The notes beneath the pieces are model-generated. The model made no database searches and had not been told where the DNA came from. It saw only the letters and a program-made list of their open reading frames with translations. DNA of 54,659 nt from Sutcliffiella horikoshii DSM 8719. GTDB taxonomy: Bacteria > Bacillota > Bacilli > Bacillales > Bacillaceae_I. A program made the translations under genes and the position numbers. The DNA is taken from assembly GCA_001648575.1 (NCBI GenBank), contig LQXN01000045.1, positions 1-54,659 of the forward strand. Direction: 5' to 3'. Positions 24,018 through 33,873 of the stretch are shown here, in pieces; within the stretch, counting starts at the first letter, position 1, and each line of letters begins with the position of its first letter.

Positions 24018-25739
24018 CTAATGAAAGGAACGCCAAAAAGCTCCTTTTTTATCAATGATATCAGCAATTTGCTTAAAAGGTATTTCAAAGGTCGGAAACC
24101 CGGCTGCATATGGAGCGATTTCATAAGGTGTAAAGTAAAGGAATAAGGAATCACTCGACACGTAGAATGGCTGATCAGGTTGAATTCCTTTAAACGCATC
24201 AGGAAAGTAGTTATCAGGGTTTGCCTGTATTTGTTTCGCTACCAAATCACTCAACACAGATACATAGTCACTGTTCGGTTTAAACAAATCTTTCAGCACA
24301 TAAATCCTGCCAGTCTCGATGTCTATCGGTACCATGGTTTGGGTTGGCATCCCATGGGCTGCTCCAAATGGATAATTGTAACCGTTAAGCTCAAGTATCA
24401 ATAAGTTCTTTTTATAAAATTGAACTGAAAAATCTCCCGTGTAATTATAATCCAGCTGCTTATCCGGTGGAATGGGGACAATTTGAGATTGCGTTCGTAG
24501 GACTTCGTTCACTTTATTCTCTGCAGCTTTATTTTTCATCCCTTGTAGTTGGGGGAAATACACAAGGTAATCCTTGTTCGGACGGTACTTTTCCTCCCGA
24601 ATAGAAACGTTCCTGTTTACTGGGATGACTGAATTTTGAGCATAGACTAGATTTCCATTCTTATCGTAGTAGGACAACCTCTGATCCACAAATGCTTTAA
24701 CTAATTGCCCTTCGATCGACAATGTTCCAATGCCATCTACAATTGGCAGGCCTTCTGCTTGTCTGCCGCTTTTATTGATGAAGAAACTTTTCAGCCCTTG
24801 GGTAACAGAACTATAATCCCCTTTGTAATTGTTGACTGAATCATATTGAAAATCTGTCATTATCTGTCCGCTCACCATATCGGCTATTGCATATGTGGAT
24901 CCAACAAATGGTTCATCAGGGTTTATTGCCCTCCCTATCGCTGCCCTGTTCCCTCCTAATTGGTTAATATCGTTGTACCTTGGAGGAATGATATAACTTC
25001 CGGTCTTATCGATTAATCCGTATCTATTTTTATAGTCATTAGAAGCATTTACGACAGCCCTCCCTCCTTGAAAAGGTAAGGCCATTCCAAATTGCGGCTT
25101 AATTACGACATTCCCCGCCACATCCACATACCCTGCTTTGTCCTGGTAGGTCCTTTTAAAAGAAATAAGACCTTCGCTCAATCCACTCATCTGTTCATAT
25201 GGAAAAGTTTGAAGTTGGGTTCCCGTTGAATTCAACAAGGCGTATAAGCGATCTTTCACCTGTACAAGTGCTTTCCCATCACTCATATCAAAGGCATACT
25301 GATATTGGGCAGGTATTGCTACATTCCCGTTAAGATCTAAGTATCCATATAGGGTGGTTCCCCCATTTTTTTGATCTTGGAATACCGCTCGACCGCCTTG
25401 ATAAGGACTGATAAAAGAATATGGCCTTTGGGTCAATACTTTACCTTTCTCATTTAAAACTACGGAACTACCTTCCTTTAACATGGCAATGGCCCGCCCC
25501 TCAGTAAAAGGGAAAATCGAGCTGTACATGGGGCGAACAACAAACTTACCGGTTTGGGTAATAACGCCTGCTCCACCTTTGCGAACAATCGCCAGACCGT
25601 TTTGCTGGAATTCCCCGGCATCTTCAAAGGTCGGCTTTAACACAAACTTCCCTTTCTCATCAATATACCCCCACTTTGTTCCTTCAACAGTTCTTACCGA
25701 AGCGGGAAACAAGCGCGGTTTAATCATTCTTCCGAACAT
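24018..25739 (-). CDS. WG-repeat protein with C-terminal DUF3298 domain
   Basis: A 573-residue protein. From about residue 20 to 370 it carries repeated WG/beta-hairpin units (KWGYIDEKGKFVLKPTFED, AGVITQTGKFVVRPMY, YGYLDLNGNVAIPAQY, AGYVDVAGNVVIKPQF, YGLIDKTGSYIIPPRY). The C-terminal part from about 410 has the PdaC/RsiV-type signature GYNYPFGAAHGMP and ETGRIYVLKDLF. Such proteins are usually exported, but no signal peptide is seen. The ATG at 25739 has GGGGTG nine bases before it; a GTG at 25751 is the alternative. The function of WG repeats is not established. Confidence 0.85.
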   Translation of the reverse strand: MFGRMIKPRLFPASVRTVEGTKWGYIDEKGKFVLKPTFEDAGEFQQNGLAIVRKGGAGVITQTGKFVVRPMYSSIFPFTEGRAIAMLKEGSSVVLNEKGKVLTQRPYSFISPYQGGRAVFQDQKNGGTTLYGYLDLNGNVAIPAQYQYAFDMSDGKALVQVKDRLYALLNSTGTQLQTFPYEQMSGLSEGLISFKRTYQDKAGYVDVAGNVVIKPQFGMALPFQGGRAVVNASNDYKNRYGLIDKTGSYIIPPRYNDINQLGGNRAAIGRAINPDEPFVGSTYAIADMVSGQIMTDFQYDSVNNYKGDYSSVTQGLKSFFINKSGRQAEGLPIVDGIGTLSIEGQLVKAFVDQRLSYYDKNGNLVYAQNSVIPVNRNVSIREEKYRPNKDYLVYFPQLQGMKNKAAENKVNEVLRTQSQIVPIPPDKQLDYNYTGDFSVQFYKKNLLILELNGYNYPFGAAHGMPTQTMVPIDIETGRIYVLKDLFKPNSDYVSVLSDLVAKQIQANPDNYFPDAFKGIQPDQPFYVSSDSLFLYFTPYEIAPYAAGFPTFEIPFKQIADIIDKKGAFWRSFH

Positions 25740-25870
25740 ATATGTGGTCACCCCATTAGTTTTTGATATCTTATGGGGTTTTGCCTTAATGGGTGAAGGC
25801 CTTATGTCTCACCCACCACAAAACAGTAGGATTCATGCAAAATATTAGAAGCTTAGAGTGTGGAGGTACA

Positions 25871-25996
25871 AGTTTGTATTGAAAAATAAGAAGTTTGTTC
25901 GGGAAATTGAGAAGCATCTTTGGGAAATCGAGAAGTGAGGTCGGGAAATTGAGAGGCTTACTCGGGAAATTAAGAACTACGCTTGGGAACTCCAGA
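25871..25996. repeat. 21-bp tandem repeat, six units
   Basis: Six units of exactly 21 bases with the shared core GGGAAATTGAGA, diverging at the ends, in the intergenic stretch 25740-26140. Since 21 is a multiple of three, every frame yields heptapeptide repeats (minus strand LLNFPxx type, plus strand FGKLRSx type). There are no spacers, so it is not a CRISPR. No ribosome site or family supports a gene. The rest of this stretch holds only the terminator at 26055-26096. Confidence 0.85.
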
Positions 25997-26054
25997 AGTC
26001 GACACATGAAAGGTAGACTGTCATTTCTCTCTCCACCTTTCACAAAGAGAAATA

Positions 26055-26096
26055 GCAAAAAGCAGGTGGCACCCTCTGAAGAGTTGCACCTGCTTT
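26055..26096 (-). terminator. Terminator after the TPR/C39 gene
   Basis: On the minus strand AAAGCAGGTG and CACCTGCTTT form a ten-pair stem with an 18-base loop followed by TTGC after further T residues. It lies 45 bases after the stop at 26141. Confidence 0.75.
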
Positions 26097-26140
26097 CCAA
26101 ATTTAATATTTATTATAATCCTGTACGTAAAGTCTCTCTC

Positions 26141-29100
26141 CTACTGTTCTGATACTTCCAATGGAAACATTCCTGCTTCCTTCAAAGGGTGGAGATCTTC
26201 ATCATCCAAGGACATTTCAATGAATATTCCATCCTCATCCGCTTCAAATAATTCAACCAAGTGAGCGGCTGATTCGTCGAATTGACCTAGTAGCGAGAGA
26301 TAACATGCCCGATTGTATAGAAGGTAGGGATCCTCAGAATCTAATCCTATAGCTTTATCAACCAATTCTAATGCCGCTTGGAATTCTCCATTCAGCCTTA
26401 AGGCAATGCTGGCTTCATTTAAAATTTGTGGATCTTCAGGTTCAATTTCTAATGCTTTCCAAATCGTTACTTTTGCCTCTTTAAAGCGATTGGTTTCCCT
26501 GTATAGGAGTGCAAGCTGGTAGTAAACACCCGGATCTTCAGGATCGGATTCGATTCCTTGCATGTAAGCTGATTCGGACTCTTCGATATTACCAATCAGT
26601 TTGTGTAAATAACCATATTGCAGCAAATATCTTGTTGATTCCTCTTCTACCAGACACCTTTCTACCAACTCTAGTGCTTGAAGCAGGTATTGTTGGTGTT
26701 TTTTCTCAGGCGCTTCATCCAAATACTCGATTAAAGTAGAAATCAGTTGATAAGCAACATCTAATTCCCAATGGTGCTTCAAGAATTTTTCGTACGTTTT
26801 GATGGCATCTGTTTTCATATCCAGCTGCAGATAGACATCGGCAAGCCAGCAGACAGCCGTTACATTCCCTCTGTCCTGTATCAACGCATTTTCGTATAGG
26901 ATGGTGAGAATCCCGAAGTCTACACTTAGTTTGCCAAAGTTTTTTATTTTCTTTAACCAATTTCTTTCGGCAAGGTCGTATTCTTCTTTTTCTCTTCTTT
27001 CTGAAAGCACTTTGTCAAAAGTAGCTGCTGTGTACATGCTTACTTTACTCTTTTCTATATCAGGTAAATTAAGTCTATTAATAACTTTTTCCAAAGTAAG
27101 CATGGAACCCGCTTTGACATGGATATCCACAAACAGTTCATACAAACTGCGGTTTTCGGTCTCCTTGCATATTAACGGGAGAATCGCTTTCTTAGCATCT
27201 GAAAACTTCTTCTTTCGCAACATGATTTGAATTTTATGCATAAGAAGTGGTATCTCATCAGGTTCCAATGCAAGGGCTTTAGACACAAACTCCTCTTCTC
27301 CACCATAGTCACCCAACGCTCCGTATACATATCCAAGGCTGTCATATATAAATGAAGCATTTCTATCATTTAATAGACTTTCTAATCCTTCTTTCAACTC
27401 CACCAATTCTTTTTCCTTCAAAAGAGTGGCAAAATATTCGATGTTTACTGCATAAGGGTTAAGATCAAAAGCTTTTCGAATATGAAAAAGTTCTTGTACT
27501 TTATGATTCAGTCGTTGACAGATATCTGCAATATTGAGGTGGGCTTGAACATGAGTCGGATCAAGCTCTATTACCATTTTGTAATACTTCCTCGCTTCTT
27601 TATCTTCCTCAAGTTTCACTAAGATTTCACCTAGACGATAAAGCGGAAGGATTTCATAAGCTTTGGAAAGACCCAGTTCATAATATTCTTTAGCTTGATA
27701 CCATAATCCGCTACTCTCGTACAGACATCCCATATAAGTTGGATAAAGATAGTTTTCCAGATCATTTTCGTGCTTGGCTTGAAGGAACTTGATTCCTCTA
27801 TCATTATAAGGAGTATCTTCAATCAGATTGATGTATAGTTCTAGTGCATCTTCCACATTGGCAGTTGCGTTGTTGATTCCTTTTTCTATAAAGGCGAGTG
27901 CCTGTTCCAAATGCCCGGGAGGTGCTACCATTTCCTGGGCAGCTTCCCACATACATTTACCTGCATTCACCAAATACTCACTGTCATCTTGGAATTTCTC
28001 ATAGTGCTCATTCAGCCATGCGTATGCGTCGCTGAATTTTCCTTCTTCTTTTAAAAGATGACCAAGATTCACCCAGCCTGAAGGGTCATCCGGGTATTTC
28101 TCTGTTGCACGTAAGAATTGAACTCTTGCTTTCTCATATTCTTTCTGTCGCTCATAGTAGTCACCAAGTTCCAGAAGGAGAAGATTCGCTTCTTCACTTT
28201 CTTTAATTGCACCTTTTAAAAGTGGTTCCACTTTCTCTGGTTGCATAAAAACGAATTCATAAAGATGGGACAGCTCCCGATATGGTGCAGCTATTTCCGG
28301 TGCTAAAGATATGGCTGTCCTGAATCCTCTTTCTGCATGACGGTACCGTTCTAATTCCTTATCACACCTTGCTCTTTCAAACCATGCATGACTATGCGCC
28401 TTTTCTTCCATTAAGACAGAACTGAATTGTTCTCTTGCCTCTACAAAATACTTGTTATCAAACAAAATCATTCCATGGTTGATTCTTGTGAAAATATCCA
28501 GATCATTAATGTCCATTGCAATCGAAGAGTAACTTAGTGCCTGTTCATCCAAACCAAGAAATGAAGTGGAAAGGGCAAGATAGGACCAAAGAACAAAGTC
28601 ATCAGCTTCAAAAGTGATTCCTTTTTTAAAGCATCTTGCCGAATCTTCATGTTCGTTCTTTTCGTAGTGGATTCGACCTTTTAAATACCAGTAGGCAGAT
28701 TGATAATATTGAGATTTTACTTGCTCAAGATACTCTTCCGCCTTGCTCCAATCTTTGACTCGGACATATGCCATCGCAATAATCAGGTATTTATATTCTT
28801 TTTCAAAATTGGATTGTTCCACAACTGCTGAAGCATGTGCAAGCAGATCTTCCTCATCCTGTTTTGCAAGGAATTTCAAGAAACTCGAAGCAACGATTAC
28901 GTCTGTGATATTATCTTGAATAAAGGCATTATCCGCTTCTGTACGATCCTCATTACAGTTTTCTCCGAGCACTTGTATTCTTGCTGCAACCTTATGTTCC
29001 TTTTCGTCTAAGAAATGTAGCGAGGAAGCCTGATGGGAAGGGACGACTGCAATTGCTAATCCTTGACTATTGCTGAATTCTTCATCAAACTTTTCATATT

Positions 29101-30364
29101 CCACATAGACGACATCTGTAAGGTTTGGATCCTGAATGATGAGGCATTGTAAGTTATCATCATATCCGACCACCACCTGTACATGGGAAGAGGTAGGATA
29201 CTCCAAACTCATGATGATTGAAATTCCTGATTGTAACATCTGCTTAATTAACTTGACATTGCCATAGAAATATCTGCTGTAGAATCCTCTTTCCTCCAAG
29301 AAAGTTATCGCCTTAGATATACTGGAGCCTGAAATCGTAAAGATGGACTCCGCCACTTCCTCTTGGGAAACGTGAAACCCATACATGCTCAAAACCATTT
29401 CTAGACTGGCTGGTACACAATAGTTACTCTTTTGGATGGTCGGTTTGTACTGTTTTATAAATACAGATTCTCCCTTTACCGTTTCAGGGAGATTTTTAAA
29501 TTGGGTCTGAGTAGCAATCGTTTGATGCTTTTGGAGGAAATGACGTAAAGCCGAAAAATCTTGTTGATGATAATAGCTTTCTGCCACCCACAAACTGTTG
29601 ATTGTCTGATAGCTATGAAAAGGAGAAGTCTCGTGAAGTACTCTAACTGTCTCCCTCAGTTCGGACCACTCTTCTACTTTGTAATGGTATCTCAATTTTT
29701 CCATTTGCACTCTTGGTAAGTCAGGATATTGTAAGATGGCACGGTCGATAAAAACTCTCGCTTCCTTCCAATTTCCCTGAAACATATAATGCCTGATTAA
29801 CATTCCATAAGCATAAACCCCGTCTTTCTTATCGTCTATGCCTTTAAGGAGTTGCTTCACTCCTTCCTCCCAATCACCTTTTTGGAGAAAATAATAGCCC
29901 CAGCGGGTTTCCATGGAATCGGAAGTCAATTCCTCGCATTTCTTCATATAATCGTAAGCTGCCTGGTAACGGCGCATCCGGATACAAGCAAAAGCCAGGT
30001 TATAATTGATTTTTTCTACTTCTTTTTTAGTTGTTTCTTCTTGCAATAAGGTTAATAGCAATTCTTCTGCTTTAATAAACTCTCCCTGGTCAATGAGTTC
30101 CTCACAATACCAGATGGTGGACGTTATTGTCTTTTTCCTGCGGTAATTTGCTCTTACCAACACTCCAGAAATATCATCCATCAGCGCAAGGTCCATCACT
30201 TGCAAAATTGGCCTCAATACATCATCCGGTAGTACTAATATTTCTCGAAATGCTGACAATCTTGGTTTATTTGTAAACTCTCTAAAAGTATCCATAAATA
30301 ATTGAAGCGCAGCTTGATAATCAGCTGCCTCCATTAATTGTGCCAACTGCTCTGTCTTTCTCAT
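26141..30364 (-). CDS. Giant TPR protein with embedded C39-like peptidase domain
   Basis: A 1407-residue soluble protein. Residues 1-290 and about 500-1400 are helical repeats of TPR type (for example AWFERARCDKELERYRHAER and GWVNLGHLLKEEGKFSDAYA). Between them, about 303-440, lies a papain-like C39 domain: Cys316 in SNYCVPASLEMVLSMYGF, His394 in SSHVQVVVGYDD and Asp412 in IIQDPN, so the triad looks complete. C39 domains cut double-glycine leaders in bacteriocin export, but here there is no ABC transporter and no membrane segment, so another substrate is likely. A neighbouring gene encodes a YiiX-like cysteine hydrolase. Substrate unknown. Confidence 0.85.
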   Translation of the reverse strand: MRKTEQLAQLMEAADYQAALQLFMDTFREFTNKPRLSAFREILVLPDDVLRPILQVMDLALMDDISGVLVRANYRRKKTITSTIWYCEELIDQGEFIKAEELLLTLLQEETTKKEVEKINYNLAFACIRMRRYQAAYDYMKKCEELTSDSMETRWGYYFLQKGDWEEGVKQLLKGIDDKKDGVYAYGMLIRHYMFQGNWKEARVFIDRAILQYPDLPRVQMEKLRYHYKVEEWSELRETVRVLHETSPFHSYQTINSLWVAESYYHQQDFSALRHFLQKHQTIATQTQFKNLPETVKGESVFIKQYKPTIQKSNYCVPASLEMVLSMYGFHVSQEEVAESIFTISGSSISKAITFLEERGFYSRYFYGNVKLIKQMLQSGISIIMSLEYPTSSHVQVVVGYDDNLQCLIIQDPNLTDVVYVEYEKFDEEFSNSQGLAIAVVPSHQASSLHFLDEKEHKVAARIQVLGENCNEDRTEADNAFIQDNITDVIVASSFLKFLAKQDEEDLLAHASAVVEQSNFEKEYKYLIIAMAYVRVKDWSKAEEYLEQVKSQYYQSAYWYLKGRIHYEKNEHEDSARCFKKGITFEADDFVLWSYLALSTSFLGLDEQALSYSSIAMDINDLDIFTRINHGMILFDNKYFVEAREQFSSVLMEEKAHSHAWFERARCDKELERYRHAERGFRTAISLAPEIAAPYRELSHLYEFVFMQPEKVEPLLKGAIKESEEANLLLLELGDYYERQKEYEKARVQFLRATEKYPDDPSGWVNLGHLLKEEGKFSDAYAWLNEHYEKFQDDSEYLVNAGKCMWEAAQEMVAPPGHLEQALAFIEKGINNATANVEDALELYINLIEDTPYNDRGIKFLQAKHENDLENYLYPTYMGCLYESSGLWYQAKEYYELGLSKAYEILPLYRLGEILVKLEEDKEARKYYKMVIELDPTHVQAHLNIADICQRLNHKVQELFHIRKAFDLNPYAVNIEYFATLLKEKELVELKEGLESLLNDRNASFIYDSLGYVYGALGDYGGEEEFVSKALALEPDEIPLLMHKIQIMLRKKKFSDAKKAILPLICKETENRSLYELFVDIHVKAGSMLTLEKVINRLNLPDIEKSKVSMYTAATFDKVLSERREKEEYDLAERNWLKKIKNFGKLSVDFGILTILYENALIQDRGNVTAVCWLADVYLQLDMKTDAIKTYEKFLKHHWELDVAYQLISTLIEYLDEAPEKKHQQYLLQALELVERCLVEEESTRYLLQYGYLHKLIGNIEESESAYMQGIESDPEDPGVYYQLALLYRETNRFKEAKVTIWKALEIEPEDPQILNEASIALRLNGEFQAALELVDKAIGLDSEDPYLLYNRACYLSLLGQFDESAAHLVELFEADEDGIFIEMSLDDEDLHPLKEAGMFPLEVSEQ

Positions 30365-30470
30365 GTATTCGTCTCAGACCCCATTCAAAATTTTTACATA
30401 ACTAGATTAAATATACGACTATTCCTTTCTCTTTACCATCAATTTTTTTGTCATATTGAAGGTTTTTACA

Positions 30471-30502
30471 AAGAAAAACGCTGCCAAATTTAGGCAGCGT
30501 TT
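30471..30502 (-). terminator. Terminator after the YiiX-like gene
   Basis: On the minus strand AAACGCTGCC and GGCAGCGTTT form a ten-pair stem with a seven-base loop followed by TTCTTTG. It separates the 30511 gene from the TPR/C39 gene. Confidence 0.85.
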
Positions 30503-30510
30503 CTTTACTT

Positions 30511-31044
30511 TCATCCGCTTCTTTTATAGCTCCCTTTTTCCTTCAAGGAATCTTTAACTCTATAAACCGAAGTTACATATTTTATATGCTTTGACTTCAT
30601 GATATCTATCGGTGTTACATCCCCTGTGACACAATCTTCCACCAAATCTATTCCAATATGCTGAAAGGCCTTGTCGATTATTTCAGAACAAATATAACGG
30701 TCTTGTTCATGAATGATGATATTCCAGCGAAAATATCGTTTCACACATATGGAAACTAACCTCCACCAATCATAACCTTTAGAAGTTGATACCTTTTTCT
30801 GGAGGAAATGAAGCAGCTCTGCTTGTTGATCACACGTCAAGTTAGCTTTCAATCTGTACAAATCATACTCCTTATAAGGATTTTTCATAATTTCCATTTT
30901 TCGATAAAGATCAACTTCACAAATATGGTCATGATCCACCGCTATGGTGACATGGGTATATTCAGATTTCAGAAAAAACCGGATAAAAGGGCTGAAATTG
31001 CAATTTCCTTTCACAAAAAGTAAATCTCCGACTTCCATATCCAT
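30511..31044 (-). CDS. YiiX/YebB-like cysteine hydrolase (NlpC/P60 superfamily)
   Basis: A 177-residue protein with the circularly permuted papain-like layout: MEVGDLLFVKG at the start, the His in SEYTHVTIAVD (about residue 31) and the Cys in DRYICSEIIDKAF (about residue 119). Such enzymes cut peptide or amide bonds, often in cell wall or lipid substrates. No signal peptide is seen. GGGGTGGAG precedes the ATG closely. It lies upstream of the TPR/C39 gene on the same strand, separated by a terminator. Confidence 0.75.
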   Translation of the reverse strand: MDMEVGDLLFVKGNCNFSPFIRFFLKSEYTHVTIAVDHDHICEVDLYRKMEIMKNPYKEYDLYRLKANLTCDQQAELLHFLQKKVSTSKGYDWWRLVSICVKRYFRWNIIIHEQDRYICSEIIDKAFQHIGIDLVEDCVTGDVTPIDIMKSKHIKYVTSVYRVKDSLKEKGSYKRSG

Positions 31045-31224
31045 AGCTCCACCCCTAAACTACTAATTCAGGTAAATATCCCTATATGTATCTATCTAAT
31101 TATATAACAATCTTTATGACTTTTTTACTATATATTCAATACATTTTCTTTAAAAAGAACGAGTTGGTTCAAACGTCAATATACATTATAATGGAGCTAC
31201 AAGAAATAAAGGAGTCAGGATATA

Positions 31225-31527
31225 ATGGATAAAAAAGAGTTAGAACAAGCAATCATACAAAACTATCAAAAAGAAGAAAATATGATGATATTGGTCTTTG
31301 CACAATGGTGCATCAACCATGATCTAGATCCCGTTACACTTTATACGCAGGCCTACCCTAATCAAACTAATAACCCTGCGCTTGCTCAAGCAATGGAATT
31401 GACAGTTTCTAAGGAAGAGGCTGGGGAAATATCAAATGATACCGTGTTAGGGGTATTGGCTATGTTTGGTAATGATGATTTAGCTTTTGTTGTGTCAGAG
31501 GAAATAGAGAAGGGAAAGAGAAAGTAG
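31225..31527 (+). CDS. Hypothetical protein, 100 residues
   Basis: Not recognised. Soluble and mostly helical, with FAQWCINHDLDPVTLYTQAY and VLGVLAMFGNDDLAFVVSEE stretches that look like a compact domain. AAAGGAG nine bases before the ATG and a strong terminator directly after the stop support a real single gene. Confidence 0.7.
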   Translation: MDKKELEQAIIQNYQKEENMMILVFAQWCINHDLDPVTLYTQAYPNQTNNPALAQAMELTVSKEEAGEISNDTVLGVLAMFGNDDLAFVVSEEIEKGKRK

Positions 31528-31533
31528 CCTTAT

Positions 31534-31580
31534 AAAAAAACGGCGTCCGCAGTTTTTCAGCTGCCTACGCCGTTTTTTTG
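31534..31580. terminator. Bidirectional terminator
   Basis: AACGGCGT and ACGCCGTT pair at the base, with an inner GCAG/CTGC pairing, flanked by A7 on the left and T7 on the right. It ends both the 31225 gene and the convergent MFS gene. Confidence 0.88.
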
Positions 31581-32861
31581 TTTTTTTCGCTTTTAGCAGA
31601 AACGTCTCCTCTGCTAACCCATATTATTAAAGGCAACAACAGAAGGGATAAGAGTCCTCCACTTATGGATAGCATGGCAAAACTTGTATTCGCTACAACC
31701 ATTCCTGACATCATGCCGCCAGTTGCCCCGGATAATGCAACAAGCACATCCATGGAACCTTGCACCTTTGCACGCGTGGAAGGCGTCGTTGCATCCACGA
31801 TCGTTGCCGTCCCGCTTATTAAACCGAAGTTCCAACCCAAACCTAGCAGCGCCAGAGCCAAAATCAATACAAATAAATTGTCACCAGGAGCTGTCGCTGC
31901 GACCACGCCCGCAAGAAGCAACGTTATACCAGCTGCTGCAGCCATGGTTGTTCGGCCGAACTTATCGACCAGAATCCCCGTAATCAATGACGGAAGATAC
32001 ATGGCACCTATATGAATACCAATTACAAGGCCGATTGCATCCAATCCATGTCCATGGTGACCCATATGAATAGGTGTCATCGTCATGATGGCAACCATCA
32101 CCATCTGAGTCAGTACCATTACAGCTCCACCGACGATGATTCCACGGTTATTCTTTTTCTGAGTAGCTTTTTGGTGAAATCTCCGAATCTTTCAGGTTCT
32201 CATTTTCCAATGCTTTAGAAACCAATAAAGGATCTGGTCTCATAAAAATAAGTAATATTAATCCGGCCAAAATAAATGCTGCAGCCCCTAATATAAATGG
32301 GCCGGCCAATGATGGTACTCCAATTGAAGCAGCAACCTCTCCCATGACACCGACCAGGTTAGGTCCCGCCACCGCACCTATCGTCGTGGAGACTAATGCA
32401 ATACTAATGGCTTTACCACGCTGTTTAGCAGTGGCCAGATCTGTACCTGCATATCTTGCTTGAAGATTGGATGCTGTGCCGGCGCCATAGAATAGCAGAG
32501 AGATAAACAACAGCCACACATTATTGGTGACAGCTGCAAGCACCACTCCAAGTGCACTTATTCCTCCCGTTAAAAATCCACCTGCCAAACCAATCCGCCG
32601 TCCATGTCGTTGCGAAATGCGTCCAATCAAATAAGCCGCCCCTGCAGACCCCAGTGTCAATAGGGCTACGGGGACACCAGAATAGGCATCGGTTCCAAGC
32701 ATATCTTGAGCGAGCAATGCTCCTACCGTAATGCCTGCTGCAAGGCCAGCCCCACCAAAAACTTGTGAGAGAACGACAATAACAAGTGTTCTTCGATATA
32801 ATTGATGCAATTTTTCCGGGGAAGCGACTATTTCTTCCGAAGTTGTTTTATGATCAAGCAT
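31565..32861 (-). pseudogene. MFS transporter interrupted by a frameshift
   Basis: The N-terminal half (32148-32861, about six membrane segments, with the MFS loop GRISQRHGRRIGLAGG) ends at a TAA at 32148. The C-terminal half continues in another frame from KNNRGIIVGGAVMVLTQM, through DKFGRTTMAAAAG, to the stop at 31565. One extra base in the A5 run at 32154-32158 would restore a single transporter of about 430 residues. Drug- or metabolite-efflux is likely by family, substrate unknown. The internal ATG at 32119 could start a half-protein. The same AGAAAAAGAA context occurs at the spoVAA break. Confidence 0.82.
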
Positions 32862-32998
32862 TATATTCTCCCCTTTGAACAGTACAAACTTTCCCTCCTA
32901 TTTTAGCATGCTTCCCTTAAAAGGCTTACTGTTTTTAACATATATTTCATCAAACAAACATAAAGAATTTTTAGTAGAACTTTTAAGGGGTTGAACCT

Positions 32999-33709
32999 GT
33001 GCGGACTGAATATAGACGATGGTCACAATATCCATATCAAGGAGAACAAACTCCACCTGTCGGAAATCCTAATGCAGCCTCCTGGCCCATGTTTTTTATC
33101 AGACGGGATGAAGGCAACAAATTCCTAGATCCTTTCGGAAAGGAAATCACTTGGCAAATAAGAGGTCCTTTAACGATAGATTGGAATAGCGAGTTGCGGA
33201 TTGTAGAACAAACGTTGAATGCACTCACCCCACAACAAATTCAAAGTGCACAATACTGGGCTACTGGTGAAATTGCAGAAAGGTTTTCTACCATGCTATA
33301 CGATTTCGCTGCACAATATCCGATGGGCTCTCCTAACATAGCCCGCATGCAAGGATTTTTCCATGCAACAATGAATGATGTTTTTGTAGTTTGCTGGTAT
33401 TTAAAGTATTTATGGGATGTTGCCCGCCCCAACCAATATGGGAGAAACTTTAGAAAGATCTTGGATACTCCACGATTTCCAGCATATCCTTCTGCACATG
33501 CATGCCTTGCAGGCGCGGCTCAAGAAATAATGACATATTATTTTCCCCAAGAACAAGCAAGAATTATAGCCACTGTGGAAGCTTCCGCAAAGTCCCGCTT
33601 ATATGCAGGTGTTCATTTTAAAGTGGACAATGATGAAGGATTGAGACTGGGACGGCAACTCGGGAGGATGGTAGTGGATGTGTTAAAGGTACAGAATGTG
33701 AAACAATAA
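32999..33709 (+). CDS. PAP2 / vanadium haloperoxidase-like phosphatase
   Basis: A 236-residue protein with all three motifs of the superfamily: KYLWDVARP (KX6RP), PAYPSAHACLAG (PSGH variant) and SRLYAGVHFKVDND (SRX5HX3D). Such enzymes are acid phosphatases or haloperoxidases. There are no clear membrane segments or signal peptide, which favours the soluble vanadium-dependent haloperoxidase-like branch. The start is GTG at 32999 with AAGGGG about nine bases upstream. Confidence 0.82.
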   Translation: MRTEYRRWSQYPYQGEQTPPVGNPNAASWPMFFIRRDEGNKFLDPFGKEITWQIRGPLTIDWNSELRIVEQTLNALTPQQIQSAQYWATGEIAERFSTMLYDFAAQYPMGSPNIARMQGFFHATMNDVFVVCWYLKYLWDVARPNQYGRNFRKILDTPRFPAYPSAHACLAGAAQEIMTYYFPQEQARIIATVEASAKSRLYAGVHFKVDNDEGLRLGRQLGRMVVDVLKVQNVKQ

Positions 33710-33873
33710 GAAAAGACTATTACCCTACTAACCTTCACTCTGCAGAGTTTGATTTTGTAGGATAATAGATTTCCTAGGACAAGAGGTCATTCAATCGCCC
33801 CTGCATTATTTTCTTTGAAACTTTTTCCTATTAACCAGCGTATATATTAGTGATATTAATACAGGGGGCAATT

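Noticed and set aside
25786-26152. Heptapeptide-repeat frames on both strands (LLNFPxx and FGKLRSx).
   Set aside because: They are a by-product of the 21-bp tandem array; no start signal or family supports them.
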